64,000 nt of DNA from Streptomyces alanosinicus (GCF_014650595.1 NZ_BMVG01000001.1:1178001-1242000); one strand, 5' to 3'. Shown: positions 51,269 to 61,941, numbered from the stretch's first letter. Numbers and translations: made by a program. The notes: a model not told the origin generated them from the letters alone.

Positions 51269-51289
51269 GCGCGCGGGTTGCCCGCGCGC
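51269..51289 (-). terminator. Terminator after rph
   Basis: GCGCGCGGG and CCCGCGCGC form a perfect 9-base stem with a 3-base loop, 23 bases past the rph stop in its direction of transcription. Confidence 0.7.
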
Positions 51290-51311
51290 ACGTTTGCTGT
51301 TGGTCTGTCCT

Positions 51312-52049
51312 TTACTTTCCGAGTGTGGCGTCCAGGGCGGCCCGCTGGATCGCGGCCAGGTCGGCGCAGCCGCCGACGGCGAGGTCGAGCAGGGCGTTCA
51401 GTTCCTCGCGGGCGAAGGGCTCGGCCTCGGCGGTGCCCTGGACCTCGACGAAGCGGCCGTCGCCGGTGCACACGACGTTCATGTCGGTCTCGGCGCGCAC
51501 GTCCTCCTCGTAGCAGAGGTCGAGGAGGGGGACGCCGGCGACGATGCCGACGGAGACGGCGGAGACGGTGCCGGTGAGCGGCTGCCGGCCGGCCTTGATC
51601 AGCTTCTTGCCCTGGGCCCAGGCGACGGCGTCGGCGAGGGCCACGTAGGCGCCGGTGATGGCGGCCGTGCGGGTGCCGCCGTCGGCCTGGAGGACGTCGC
51701 AGTCGAGGACGATGGTGTTCTCGCCGAGCGCCTTGTAGTCGATGACGGCGCGCAGCGAGCGGCCGATGAGCCGGGAGATCTCATGGGTGCGGCCGCCGAT
51801 CCTGCCCTTGACGGACTCGCGGTCGCCGCGGGTGTTGGTGGCGCGGGGCAGCATGGCGTACTCCGCGGTGACCCAGCCCTCGCCGCTGCCCTTGCGCCAG
51901 CGCGGGACGCCTTCGGTCACGGAGGCGGTGCAGAACACCTTGGTGTCGCCGAAGGAGACGAGGACGGAGCCCTCGGCGTGCTTGCTCCAGCCGCGTTCGA
52001 TGGTGACCGGGCGGAGCTGTTCGGGAGTACGGCCGTCGATGCGAGACAT
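51312..52049 (-). CDS. rph: Ribonuclease PH
   Basis: A 245-residue phosphorolytic 3'-5' exoribonuclease that trims tRNA 3' ends. It begins [20 protein letters not shown]. Family motifs include [70 protein letters not shown] and [20 protein letters not shown]. Leaderless: TAGGCT lies 7 bases before ATG 52049. A strong hairpin separates it from nagF. Confidence 0.97.
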   Translation of the reverse strand: MSRIDGRTPEQLRPVTIERGWSKHAEGSVLVSFGDTKVFCTASVTEGVPRWRKGSGEGWVTAEYAMLPRATNTRGDRESVKGRIGGRTHEISRLIGRSLRAVIDYKALGENTIVLDCDVLQADGGTRTAAITGAYVALADAVAWAQGKKLIKAGRQPLTGTVSAVSVGIVAGVPLLDLCYEEDVRAETDMNVVCTGDGRFVEVQGTAEAEPFAREELNALLDLAVGGCADLAAIQRAALDATLGK

Positions 52050-52075
52050 GGCATGGAGCCTAGTCGTACAAAGGG

Positions 52076-52108
52076 AAGGGGCCCCTCCCGCCTCGGGAGG
52101 AGCCCCTT
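52076..52108 (-). terminator. Terminator between nagF and rph
   Basis: AAGGGGC..CTCCCG pairs with CGGGAG..GCCCCTT across a short loop, starting 20 bases after the nagF stop. Confidence 0.75.
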
Positions 52109-52127
52109 GCCGGTGAACCGGTTCGGC

Positions 52128-52361
52128 TCACATCATGTCTTCGATCTCCGCGGCGATCGGGTCGGCGTCGGTGCCGATGACGACCTGGATGGCGGTGCCC
52201 ATCTTGACGACTCCGTGGGCGCCGGCGGCCTTCAGGGCGGCGTCGTCGACCAGGCCGGGGTCGGACACCTCGGTGCGCAGCCGGGTGATGCAGCCCTCGA
52301 TCTCCTCGATGTTGTCGATACCGCCGAGGCCGGCGACGATCTTCTCAGCCTTGCTGGCCAT
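52128..52361 (-). CDS. nagF: PTS EIIB component for N-acetylglucosamine
   Basis: A 77-residue EIIB domain of the glucose/GlcNAc PTS family. The phosphorylated Cys is in NIEEIEGCITRLRTEV, with KAAGAHGVVKMGTAIQVVIG and ADPIAAEIEDMM at the end. It passes phosphate to the NagE permeases encoded just across the divergent promoter. GGAGAAGG precedes ATG 52361. The DasR-type site at 52480 lies between it and nagE1. From memory it corresponds to nagF (SCO2905) of S. coelicolor. Confidence 0.93.
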   Translation of the reverse strand: MASKAEKIVAGLGGIDNIEEIEGCITRLRTEVSDPGLVDDAALKAAGAHGVVKMGTAIQVVIGTDADPIAAEIEDMM

Positions 52362-52479
52362 GTTCCTTCTCCCTGATCCGAACCGCTTTGTCGCAGTAAC
52401 CCACAGTTGGCCCATCTTCGCGAGCGGTCATGCCGTCCGTGCCGAATGATGGCGATCACGACAGCGGAACCGTCCGCCA

Positions 52480-52495
52480 ACTGGTCTACACCACC
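52480..52495. promoter_or_regulatory. DasR-responsive element (dre) between nagF and nagE1
   Basis: ACTGGTCTACACCACC matches the known DasR consensus (ACTGGTCTAGACCACT-like). DasR is the GntR regulator of GlcNAc uptake, relieved by glucosamine-6-phosphate. Confidence 0.85.
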
Positions 52496-52545
52496 CGGGG
52501 GACGGTCGCCAAACCGCGACGAAGTCGCCCGTCCGGGAGGACGCC

Positions 52546-53862
52546 ATGAGCGCCGAGAGCACACCTGCCGGCAGCACCCCCGGCGCGGCGCGGGAACGCT
52601 GGAACCGCCTGTTCCAGGGCCTGCAGAAGATGGGCCGCAGCCTGCAGCTGCCGATCGCGGTGCTGCCGGCGGCGGGCATCCTCAACCGCCTCGGCCAGCC
52701 GGACGTGTTCGGCAAGGACGGCCTGGGCTGGACGGACGTCTCCCAGGTGATGACGGGCGCGGGCGGTGCCCTGCTGGACGGCTCCCTCGGTCTGCCGCTG
52801 CTGTTCTGTGTGGGCGTGGCGATCGGCATGGCGAAGAAGGCGGACGGCTCGACGGCGCTCGCGGCGGTGGCGGGTTTCCTCGTCTACTACGGCGTGCTGC
52901 ACCAGTTCCCCGAGTCCTGCCCCGCCGGCGCGAAGGCGATCCCGCAGGTCGGCTGCCAGGTGGCCGTCGGCGCGGGCACCGGTTCGGTTGCGCCCTTCAC
53001 CTTCCAGAACCCGGGCGTCTTCGGCGGCATCGTCATGGGTCTGCTGGCCGCCTTCTTCTGGGCCCGCTTCCATCGCACCCGGCTGGTGGACTGGCTGGGC
53101 TTCTTCAACGGCCGGCGCCTGGTGCCGATCCTCATGGCGTTCGTCGCGATCGTCTTCTCGGCGCTGTGCCTGTGGATCTGGCCGCCGATCGGCAGCGGCC
53201 TGGAGAGTTTCAGCCACTGGCTGCGGGACGCGGGCGCCTGGGGTGCGGGGATCTTCGGGCTCGCCAACCGGGCGCTGCTCGTGGTCGGCCTGCACCAGTT
53301 CCTGAACGTGCCCATCTGGTTCCAGTTCGGCAGCTACACCAAGCCCGACGGCACCGTGGTGCACGGCGACATCAACATGTTCCTGAACGGCGACCCGCAC
53401 GCGGGCCAGTTCACCTCGGGCTTCTTCCCGATCATGATGTTCGCGCTGCCGGCGGCCGCGCTGGCGATCACCCACTGCGCCAAGCCGCACCGCCGCAAGG
53501 AGGTCGGCGGTCTGATGCTGTCGGTGGCGCTGACGTCGTTCGTCACGGGCATCACCGAGCCGATCGAGTACTCCTTCCTCTTCATCGCCCCCCCGCTCTA
53601 CGCGGTCCACGCCGTGCTCACCGGTGTCTCGATGGCGGTGACCTGGGCGCTCGGGGTGCACGACGGCTTCAGCTTCTCGGCCGGCCTGATCGACTATGTC
53701 ATCAACTGGAAACTGGCGACGCGGCCGTGGGCGATCATCCCGATCGGCCTGTGCTTCGCGGCGGTCTATTACGTCGCCTTCCGGTTCACGATCACCAGAT
53801 TCGACCTGAAGACGCCGGGCCGTGAGCCGGAGGACGAGGTCGAGGACATCACCAAGGCCTGA
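52546..53862 (+). CDS. nagE1: PTS EIIC permease for N-acetylglucosamine (NagE1-like)
   Basis: A 438-residue membrane permease of the glucose/GlcNAc PTS: GRSLQLPIAVLPAAGILNRL at the start, LANRALLVVGLHQFLNVPIW with the conserved His, TSFVTGITEPIEYSFLFIAP (the GITEP signature), and a last helix near residue 410. Transport couples to phosphorylation through NagF. ATG 52546 follows GGGAGGAC. It has a close paralogue 200 bases downstream. The GVLHQFPESC loop is an insertion relative to it. Confidence 0.92.
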   Translation: MSAESTPAGSTPGAARERWNRLFQGLQKMGRSLQLPIAVLPAAGILNRLGQPDVFGKDGLGWTDVSQVMTGAGGALLDGSLGLPLLFCVGVAIGMAKKADGSTALAAVAGFLVYYGVLHQFPESCPAGAKAIPQVGCQVAVGAGTGSVAPFTFQNPGVFGGIVMGLLAAFFWARFHRTRLVDWLGFFNGRRLVPILMAFVAIVFSALCLWIWPPIGSGLESFSHWLRDAGAWGAGIFGLANRALLVVGLHQFLNVPIWFQFGSYTKPDGTVVHGDINMFLNGDPHAGQFTSGFFPIMMFALPAAALAITHCAKPHRRKEVGGLMLSVALTSFVTGITEPIEYSFLFIAPPLYAVHAVLTGVSMAVTWALGVHDGFSFSAGLIDYVINWKLATRPWAIIPIGLCFAAVYYVAFRFTITRFDLKTPGREPEDEVEDITKA

Positions 53863-53940
53863 GCCGGGGTCGTCGGGCACGCCGCGTAGCGTTCCCGTAG
53901 CGGATTTCGTGGTTCCTTACACCGCCTTCATCGTGCTACA

Positions 53941-53973
53941 ACAGGTCTACACCACTGAGTGGTGTAGACCAGA
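53941..53973. promoter_or_regulatory. Tandem DasR-responsive elements before nagE2
   Basis: ACAGGTCTACACCACT (53941-53956) and AGTGGTGTAGACCAGA (53958-53973) are two dre sites in opposite orientation, forming a larger palindrome. They are expected to give tight GlcNAc-responsive control of nagE2. Confidence 0.9.
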
Positions 53974-54020
53974 GACGCTGCCGTCCCCCTCCCATGGATC
54001 CCCGGGCGGCGCTCGCATGC

Positions 54021-54057
54021 CCTCCCCCAGCCTCCGGCCGGGGGTACCCCCAGGAGG
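54021..54057 (+). promoter_or_regulatory. GC hairpin that may hide the nagE2 ribosome binding site
   Basis: CCTCCCCCAGCCTCCGGCCG, then GGGGGTACCCCCAGGAGG: the leading CCTCC can pair with the AGGAGG used by GTG 54063, and CCCCC with GGGGG inside. Hairpins of this CCCCCAGCC..GGGGG type are repeated between Streptomyces genes (from memory). A control role here is inference. Confidence 0.45.
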
Positions 54058-54062
54058 AAGTT

Positions 54063-55328
<1,266 letters not shown>

Positions 55329-55358
55329 GGCCTCGGGTAAGGCCTCCACAGGCGCTCG

Positions 55359-55398
55359 AAGGCCCTGGAACCGGACGAACGGGTTCCAGGGCCTTTTT
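55359..55398 (+). terminator. Intrinsic terminator after nagE2
   Basis: A 14-base perfect stem (AAGGCCCTGGAACC and its complement) with a 9-base loop, followed by TTTTT. It may also serve the convergent MBL gene. Confidence 0.9.
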
Positions 55399-55411
55399 GT
55401 GCGCGGAAGAG

Positions 55412-56164
55412 CTAGATGTCGTACGTCGCCCTCGGCGCGGCCAGCTCCACCCGCCCGGCGAAGACCTCGCGCGCGTCCCGGACGTTGACCTCGGGGTCGG
55501 TCCACGGCGGGATATGGGTGAGGACCAGGCGGCGGGCGCCCGCGCGGGCCGCCGACTCGCCCGCCTCACGGCCGTTCAGGTGCAGGTCCGGGATGTTCTC
55601 CTTGCCGTGCGTGAACGCGGCCTCGCACAGGAACAGGTCGGTGTCCCGGGCCAGCTCGTCCAGCGCCTCGGTGACACCCGTGTCGCCGGAGTACGTCAGC
55701 GACCGCCCGTCGTGCTCGACCCGGATGGCGTACGCCTCCACGGGGTGACGCACCCGCTCGGTGTGCACCGTGAAGGGGCCGATCTCGAACGTGGACGGCT
55801 TGACGGTGTGGAAGTCGAAGACCTCGCTCATGGACGAGGCGGAGGGCGTGTCGGCATAGGCCGTGGTCAGGCGGTGTTCGGTGCCCTCGGGGCCGTAGAC
55901 CGGGATGGGGGCGCAGCGGCCGCCGTCATGGCGGTAGTAGCGCGCGACGAAGTAGGCGAGCATGTCGATGCAGTGATCGGCGTGCAGATGGCTCAGGAAG
56001 ATCGCGTCGAGGTCGTAGAGACCGCAGTGGCGCTGCAGCTCGCCGAGGGCGCCATTGCCCATGTCGAGGAGCAGCCGGAAGCCGTCGGCCTCGACGAGGT
56101 AGCTCGAACAGGCCGATTCCGCGGACGGGAACGACCCCGAGCAGCCGACGACGGTGAGCTTCAT
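55412..56164 (-). CDS. Metallo-beta-lactamase fold hydrolase
   Basis: A 250-residue MBL protein of the RNase Z/phosphodiesterase-like group. It opens MKLTVVGCSGSFPSAESAC. Metal motifs are LSHLHADHCIDM (HxHxDH), LTYSGDTGVTEAL with the bridging Asp, CEAAFTHGK and LVLTHIPPW with the last His. It may act as a cyclic-nucleotide phosphodiesterase or ribonuclease. ATG 56164 has GGAGG 10 bases away. The frame continues upstream through 12-bp repeats (LSRDLSLDLS), so a longer start is possible but less likely. Confidence 0.9.
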   Translation of the reverse strand: MKLTVVGCSGSFPSAESACSSYLVEADGFRLLLDMGNGALGELQRHCGLYDLDAIFLSHLHADHCIDMLAYFVARYYRHDGGRCAPIPVYGPEGTEHRLTTAYADTPSASSMSEVFDFHTVKPSTFEIGPFTVHTERVRHPVEAYAIRVEHDGRSLTYSGDTGVTEALDELARDTDLFLCEAAFTHGKENIPDLHLNGREAGESAARAGARRLVLTHIPPWTDPEVNVRDAREVFAGRVELAAPRATYDI

Positions 56165-56185
56165 GAAGCAGAAACCTCCGTTGGC

Positions 56186-56221
56186 GGAAAGATCGAGGGA
56201 AAGATCACGGGAAAGGTCGAA
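56186..56221. repeat. Three 12-bp tandem repeats upstream of the MBL gene
   Basis: GGAAAGATCGAG, GGAAAGATCACG and GGAAAGGTCGAA in a row, between the MBL start and its likely promoter. The remaining 56222-56416 region shows only promoter-like sequence. Confidence 0.6.
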
Positions 56222-56416
56222 CGACAAAGATCAAAAGGGCAGGAAACGGGGGTCGTGCGGTTTGTCGAGCGTACGGCGCGGGGGCGCGGGTCGCTCCTCC
56301 GCAAAGGGCCGTTGTGGGCGAACTCACCTGCGCTGTCACCGGTTCGGCTGGACCAGGGGCGCACAAGGTTCATCAGAGGGCGCGCGATCCTCGGCGCGCG
56401 CCGGTAACGTCGTCGT

Positions 56417-56875
56417 ATGGACACGTCCTGGTGGCTGGCGCTCGCGGCGGTGGTACTGCTCGCGCTGGTCGCCACGCTCGTCGACGGCTGGGGGCGCGGT
56501 CGCCGGCCCGGCGGACGGCGGCTTCGGCCGCTCGGGCGTGCCGGGACGCGCCCGCCGCGGGCGGCCCGGCCGGCCCCCGGGGACATCTGGTGGGCGGACG
56601 TGCCCTACGAGGACCGCGCCGAGGTGAAGGACCGGCCGTGTCTGGTGCTGGCCGTGCGCGGGAACCGGGCCACGGTCGCGAAGATAACCAGCAAGTACCA
56701 CGACGAACACGCCGGGGTGATCCCGCTCCCGCCCGGCGCGGTCGGCGACGCCCACGGCCGGCCCAGCTTCCTGGAGACCGACGAGCTGCGCGAGGTACCG
56801 GTGGGTGACTTCCGGCGCCGGGTGGGCGTGGTCGACCCGGTGTTGTGGGACCAGGTACGGCACCTGGCCGGCTGA
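56417..56875 (+). CDS. Membrane-anchored PemK/MazF-fold protein
   Basis: A 152-residue protein. It has an N-terminal membrane helix (WWLALAAVVLLALVATLV), an Arg/Gly/Pro-rich linker, then a PemK/MazF-like domain: PAPGDIWWADVPYEDRAEVK, DRPCLVLAVRGNRATVAKIT and ETDELREVPVGDFRRRVG. MazF domains are usually soluble mRNA interferases paired with an antitoxin. Here a membrane anchor replaces that context and no antitoxin gene is adjacent. Leaderless: TAACGT lies 6 bases before ATG 56417. It abuts the next gene with no spacer. Confidence 0.82.
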   Translation: MDTSWWLALAAVVLLALVATLVDGWGRGRRPGGRRLRPLGRAGTRPPRAARPAPGDIWWADVPYEDRAEVKDRPCLVLAVRGNRATVAKITSKYHDEHAGVIPLPPGAVGDAHGRPSFLETDELREVPVGDFRRRVGVVDPVLWDQVRHLAG

Positions 56876-57334
56876 TCACTTCACGGTGACCGTGACCGTC
56901 CAGTCCTGGATCCCCTTGCAGGAGACCTGGCCGGGGGCCGTCGGCTGGGCGCACAGCGGGCGGGAGGACGTCAGCTTCACGGTGCCGGCCGTCACCGCGT
57001 GGTACGCCGCGTTGGCGTCGCCCGGCTGGATGGCGAAGCCGGCGTTGATGCCCTTGAGGGCGCTGCCGCTCACCATGACCGGCTTCCAGGGGCGGGACTT
57101 GGTGCCGTCCAGGGTCAGCCGGACCTCGCCGCCCTTGCTCACGCAGACGGTACGGCCGCCGTCCGCGGCCTTCAGCTGCACATCGGCGGCACAGCCGCCC
57201 TTGGCCGGTGCGGAGGTCGCCGACGGCGACACCTTGGCACCGCCGCCCGCGTTGTCCGAGCCTTTGTGCGAGCCGCATCCGGCGAGGAGCAGCGCTGTCG
57301 CCGCGAGGGCGAGGGAGGTCGTCGTACGGCGCAT
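56876..57334 (-). CDS. Putative lipoprotein
   Basis: 152 residues. The signal MRRTTTSLALAATALLLAGC has a clear lipobox (LLAGC). A Ser/Thr/Ala linker is followed by a small beta-rich domain with Cys residues (GGCAADVQLKAADGGRTVCV, SRPLCAQPTAPGQVSCKG), likely two disulphides. Exposed at the outer face of the membrane. Function unknown. Confidence 0.8.
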   Translation of the reverse strand: MRRTTTSLALAATALLLAGCGSHKGSDNAGGGAKVSPSATSAPAKGGCAADVQLKAADGGRTVCVSKGGEVRLTLDGTKSRPWKPVMVSGSALKGINAGFAIQPGDANAAYHAVTAGTVKLTSSRPLCAQPTAPGQVSCKGIQDWTVTVTVK

Positions 57335-57468
57335 GGGGGTTCGCCTTTCTGCCGTGGCCGGGTGGGGTCGGCCGCCTGATGCAGATGAGACGTAGCAGCA
57401 CGACGAACGGATCCCGCACGCGGACCGTTTCCGCGTGCGGGATCACCGGGTGGTGCGGAGGGGACGGA

Positions 57469-59538
57469 TCAGCTGGTCGTCAGGGCCGTGTCGTCCACGA
57501 CGAAGCTGGTCTGCTGCGAGGAGTCCTCCACGCCGTTGAACTTCAGGGTGACCGTCTGGCCCGCCAGCGAGGACAGGTCGAAGGTCTTCTGCGCGTACCC
57601 GGAATTGGCGTTGAGGTTCGAGTACGAGGCCAGGGTGGTCGAACCGGCGCTCACCGTCAGCTTGTCGTACGCGGTGGAGGAGGTGGTCTCCGCCGTGTCG
57701 ATGTGCAGGTAGAAGGTGAGGGTGGCCTTGCAGCCGGCCGGGATCGTCACCGACTGGGACAGCGTGTCGGTGTGCGAGGAGCCGTAACCGTCCAGCCAGG
57801 CCTTGTACGAGCCGCCGTGGGCGGCCTCACCCGAGTCGGTGTTGATGACACCGCTGGTCGCGGTCCAGCCGGTGCTGCCCGACTCGAAGCCCGGGTTGGC
57901 CAGCAGTTGGGCGGAGGTGCAGCCACCGCCGCCGGAGCCGACGGTCCAGGTGAAGGAGGCCGAGCCGGAGGCGCCGGTGGAGTCCTTCGCGGTGACCGTG
58001 ACCTGGTAGGTGCCCGCGGTGGAAGCGGTGCCCGAGATCAGGCCCGTGGAGCTGTTGATGGACAGCCCGGTCGGCAGGCCGGTCGCGCTGTAGGTCAGGG
58101 CCGCGCCCGCGCTGTCGGTGGCGTTGATCTGCAGGCTGGCCGAGCCGCCCGTGGTGGTGGACTGGCCGCCGGGGTTGGCCACGGTCACCGTGTTGCCGCT
58201 GCTGGAGCCGGCGGTGAAGGCGGCGGTGCCGTTCGGGGTGCCCCACCCGGTCGGGCCGTCGTAGCCGGTACCGGCGGTGCAGAAGTACGACGGGGAGCAG
58301 CTGCCGTTGTTGCCGCTGGTGACGTCGTACAGGTTGCCCGTGTGCTGGTACGGGTACTTCGCCGGGTAGTCGCCGGAGCCCGGGGTGCCCGCGAGGGCGT
58401 AGACCGAGGCCATGATCGGCGAGGAGGCGCTGGTGCCGCCGTAGACCGCCCAGCCGGACCCGCCGAAGGTGTCGTAGACCGCGACGCCGGTGGCCGGGTC
58501 GGCGACCGCGGAGACGTCGGCCTCCATGCGCTTGGCGCAGCCGGTATCGGTCTGCCAGCTCGGCTTCGGGTCGTAGGCGGAGCAGCCGGAGCCGGTGCCC
58601 TCGGTGGAGTTGGTGTGCCACACCGACTCGCTCCAGCCACGGGAGTTGGAGGAGGTGGTGAGCGCGGTGCCGCCGACGGCGGTCACGTACTGGGAGGTCG
58701 CCGGGTACTCGGCGCCGTAGGCGGAGTCACCGGAGGAGACGGTGATCGCGACGCCCGGGTGCTTGAAGTACTGGGTGTCCTCGCTGGTCTGGGAGGAGGA
58801 CTCGGAGCCGCCCCAGCTGTTGGAGATGAACTTGGCGCCGAGCGCGACGGCCTCGTTCTCGGCGATGCCGAGGTCGGTGTCGTTCGCGGAGTTGGCCTCG
58901 ACCAGGTCGATGCTGCAGTTCGGGCAGACCGCGCTGACCATGTCGATGTCGAGCATCTCTTCACCGGCCCAGCCGGTGTCGTTGGTCGGCAGCGAGGTGG
59001 TGGAGCCGGTCTGACTGACCTGCTTGAAGCAGCCGTTGGCCTTGGTGCAGGCGGACAGGCCGTAGGTGGAGCGGTAAGTGGCCAGGTCCGACTCGGCGTT
59101 GGGGTCGTTGTAGGCGTCGACGATGGCGACCGTCATGCCGGAACCGGCCGCGGTGGGCAGGTTGTAGGCGCTGTGCAGGTTGGCCGGGGAGAGGCCAGAG
59201 GGGGCCGCGGCGGCGAGCGCCGAGGCGAGCCGCTGCTTGATGTCGGTGCGGCGCTGGGCGAAGCAGGACGCGTGCCCCGGCTTGGCGGTGGCGCACAGAT
59301 GGGTCGTGGGGACCTTCTGGCCGGCCTTGCCGGTGGAGTGGTAGGTCTGCCGCCCGGGTGCGGTCAGCGCCTTGTCGTTCTGCGTGACCTTGGTGGTGTG
59401 CGGGTGGGCCGCGGTGGGCTGGGCTCCGGCCGTCGGTGCCGCGACGAGTCCGGCGACGGTGAGGGTGAGGGCGGGGAAGGAGACCGCCAGGAGTCTTCGC
59501 AGACTCCGTCTCCGCTTGCTCAGGCGTGACTCACGCAT
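57469..59538 (-). CDS. Secreted S53 family peptidase (sedolisin) with C-terminal domains
   Basis: A 689-residue exported serine-carboxyl protease. It has a signal peptide (residues 1-40, basic [13 protein letters not shown] then hydrophobic) and a short propeptide. The S53 domain has catalytic Glu/Asp in [15 protein letters not shown], oxyanion Asp in [13 protein letters not shown], and nucleophile Ser in [14 protein letters not shown]. The calcium-binding end is near [15 protein letters not shown]. Then a putative Ig-like domain ([20 protein letters not shown]) and a jelly-roll carbohydrate-binding-like C-terminal domain. GGAGG lies 9 bases before ATG 59538. Palindromes at 59619-59679 may control it. 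Confidence 0.93.
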   Translation of the reverse strand: MRESRLSKRRRSLRRLLAVSFPALTLTVAGLVAAPTAGAQPTAAHPHTTKVTQNDKALTAPGRQTYHSTGKAGQKVPTTHLCATAKPGHASCFAQRRTDIKQRLASALAAAAPSGLSPANLHSAYNLPTAAGSGMTVAIVDAYNDPNAESDLATYRSTYGLSACTKANGCFKQVSQTGSTTSLPTNDTGWAGEEMLDIDMVSAVCPNCSIDLVEANSANDTDLGIAENEAVALGAKFISNSWGGSESSSQTSEDTQYFKHPGVAITVSSGDSAYGAEYPATSQYVTAVGGTALTTSSNSRGWSESVWHTNSTEGTGSGCSAYDPKPSWQTDTGCAKRMEADVSAVADPATGVAVYDTFGGSGWAVYGGTSASSPIMASVYALAGTPGSGDYPAKYPYQHTGNLYDVTSGNNGSCSPSYFCTAGTGYDGPTGWGTPNGTAAFTAGSSSGNTVTVANPGGQSTTTGGSASLQINATDSAGAALTYSATGLPTGLSINSSTGLISGTASTAGTYQVTVTAKDSTGASGSASFTWTVGSGGGGCTSAQLLANPGFESGSTGWTATSGVINTDSGEAAHGGSYKAWLDGYGSSHTDTLSQSVTIPAGCKATLTFYLHIDTAETTSSTAYDKLTVSAGSTTLASYSNLNANSGYAQKTFDLSSLAGQTVTLKFNGVEDSSQQTSFVVDDTALTTS

Positions 59539-59618
59539 GGGGTACTGCCTCCGTTGACGTGGGGATGCGCACTGGATTGGCAGGCCCGTGACGCGCGTAG
59601 CGGCGGCGTGACCGCGCA

Positions 59619-59679
59619 GTCATGAGCATGACATTCGCAGACACCTGTCATGGACGCTGGGTGAGCGTGACATGACAGG
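59619..59679. promoter_or_regulatory. GTCATG/CATGAC palindrome cluster upstream of the sedolisin gene
   Basis: GTCATGAGCATGAC (59619-59632) is a two-spacer palindrome. CCTGTCATG (59644-59652) and CATGACAGG (59671-59679) are perfect 9-base arms 18 bases apart. All share the hexamer GTCATG. They lie 80-140 bases upstream of the peptidase start, a place for an activator or repressor. The regulator is unknown. Confidence 0.6.
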
Positions 59680-59760
59680 GTGCGGGAGGAACGTAATCCT
59701 GGCCCGGGCATCACCGGCAGTACCGGAGAGTTTTCTTTGCTCTGCCATAGGAATGGCTTA

Positions 59761-59782
59761 GCCCCCTCATGAGAGAGGGGGC
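59761..59782 (-). terminator. Terminator after cysM
   Basis: GCCCCCTC and GAGGGGGC form an 8-base stem around ATGAGA, 47 bases past the cysM stop in its direction. Confidence 0.7.
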
Positions 59783-59828
59783 CAGATCACCGCTTGATGC
59801 GGAACGGGCGGTTCTGATAGGCGCGGCA

Positions 59829-60785
<957 letters not shown>

Positions 60786-60796
60786 TCAGTAACCGA

Positions 60797-61075
60797 TCAG
60801 TGCATTCCGCCGGCGACGGCCGGCAGGATCGTCACGGTGTCGCCGTCGGACAGCTTGGTGTCGATGTTGTTGAGGAAGCGGACGTCCTCGTCGTTCAGGT
60901 ACACGTTGACGAAGCGGCGCAGCTTGCCCTCGTCCACGATGCGGGCCTGGATGCCCGTGTGCCGGGTCTCGAGGTCGGTGAACAGCTCGGCGAGGGTGTC
61001 ACCGCTGCCCTCCACCGCCTTCTGACCGTCGGTGTACTGGCGGAGGATGGTCGGGATGCGGACCTCGATGGCCAT
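60797..61075 (-). CDS. cysO: Sulphur-carrier protein CysO (MoaD/ThiS family)
   Basis: A 92-residue beta-grasp protein: AIEVRIPTILRQYTDGQKAV, LRRFVNVYLNDEDVRFL, and SDGDTVTILPAVAGGMH. The functional carrier needs a free Gly-Gly end to be adenylated and thiocarboxylated, but here two residues (Met-His) follow GG. The JAMM protease encoded just upstream could remove them, as QbsD does for QbsE in a pseudomonad (from memory). Cysteine is then built on the thiocarboxylate by CysM. Confidence 0.92.
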   Translation of the reverse strand: MAIEVRIPTILRQYTDGQKAVEGSGDTLAELFTDLETRHTGIQARIVDEGKLRRFVNVYLNDEDVRFLNNIDTKLSDGDTVTILPAVAGGMH

Positions 61076-61161
61076 GGCTCAGGGCTCCTGTCGGAAGTGT
61101 CGTCGGTTCGGGCGTGCGGCGGCCCGCCGCGGCACACGGGCCGAACGGCGGCAGGGGGAAA

Positions 61162-61257
61162 TCAACAGATGGCGCTGTTCAGCCTGCACAGGTCGACGTG
61201 CAGCCGCGCCACGAGCAGCTCGCCCCGCGCCTTCTCGCTCACGTCGTTCAGAACCAT
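61162..61257 (-). CDS. Cysteine-type leader peptide (31 aa)
   Basis: A short frame from ATG 61257 encodes a peptide ending LHVDLCRLNSAIC, the conserved end of actinobacterial leader peptides found before cysteine and sulphur genes (VDLCR..SAxC). Ribosome stalling at the Cys codons (24 and 31) when cysteine is scarce would act on the 86-base region before cysO, which has GC-rich stems (GCGGCGG/CCGCCGC near 61105-61130). It sits between mec and cysO. It was too short for ordinary gene calling. Confidence 0.8.
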   Translation of the reverse strand: MVLNDVSEKARGELLVARLHVDLCRLNSAIC

Positions 61258-61336
61258 GGGCTCATCGTATCGATTCCCGGTCCGGATTCCGGAGTGTGAT
61301 CTCGCATGCTGGATGAATTCCGGCCGGATGGCGAGA

Positions 61337-61759
61337 TCAGTAGGCCTCCACGACCTTGACCTCTTCCTCGGTGACCTCGCCCTCCACGATCCGGAACGAG
61401 CGGAACTGGAAATCGCCGAGGCCGTCGGTGTCGGCGGTGGACACGAGGACGTAGTGGGCGCCGGGCTCGTTGGCGTAGGAGATGTCGGTGCGGGAGGGGT
61501 GGGCCTCGGTCGCGGTGTGGGAGTGGTAGATGATCACCGGCTCCTCGTCGCGGTCGTCGAGCTCGCGGTAGAGCTTGAGCAGGTCCTGCGAGTCGAACTC
61601 GTAGAAGGTGGGCGAGCGGGCCGCGTTCAGCATCGGGATGAACCGTTCGGGCCGGCCGGCGACCACCGGGCCGGCGACCACGCCGCACGCCTCGTCGGGG
61701 TGGTCCTCGCGCGCATGGGCGACGATCTGGTCGTACAGGGCCTGGGTGATGGTCAGCAT
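61337..61759 (-). CDS. mec: JAMM metallopeptidase Mec (M67)
   Basis: A 140-residue Mov34/MPN/PAD-1 zinc protease that releases cysteine from CysO-cysteine. The N-terminal Glu is in HPDEACGVVAGP, and the zinc motif is IIYHSHTATEAHPSRTDISY (HxH..S..D). It ends EGEVTEEEVKVVEAY. TATCCT lies 7 bases before ATG 61759, suggesting a leaderless mRNA. A longer frame on the same strand runs back into the permease region and is rejected. First gene of the mec-leader-cysO-cysM group. Confidence 0.92.
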   Translation of the reverse strand: MLTITQALYDQIVAHAREDHPDEACGVVAGPVVAGRPERFIPMLNAARSPTFYEFDSQDLLKLYRELDDRDEEPVIIYHSHTATEAHPSRTDISYANEPGAHYVLVSTADTDGLGDFQFRSFRIVEGEVTEEEVKVVEAY

Positions 61760-61941
61760 GACGGTCAGGATAAGCAGAGGGGCCGCCCCGTACCGAGGTG
61801 TGGTACAGGGCGGCCCACATGCTGGACGTCCTGAGCGGCGGCCGGCGAGAATGCCACGAGTACCCTCGCCGGCCGGACGTCCTTTCCGTTGGCCTTGCGG
61901 TGACCAGCCGGTCTTGCGGTGTCCAGCTGGTCCTACGGTGT

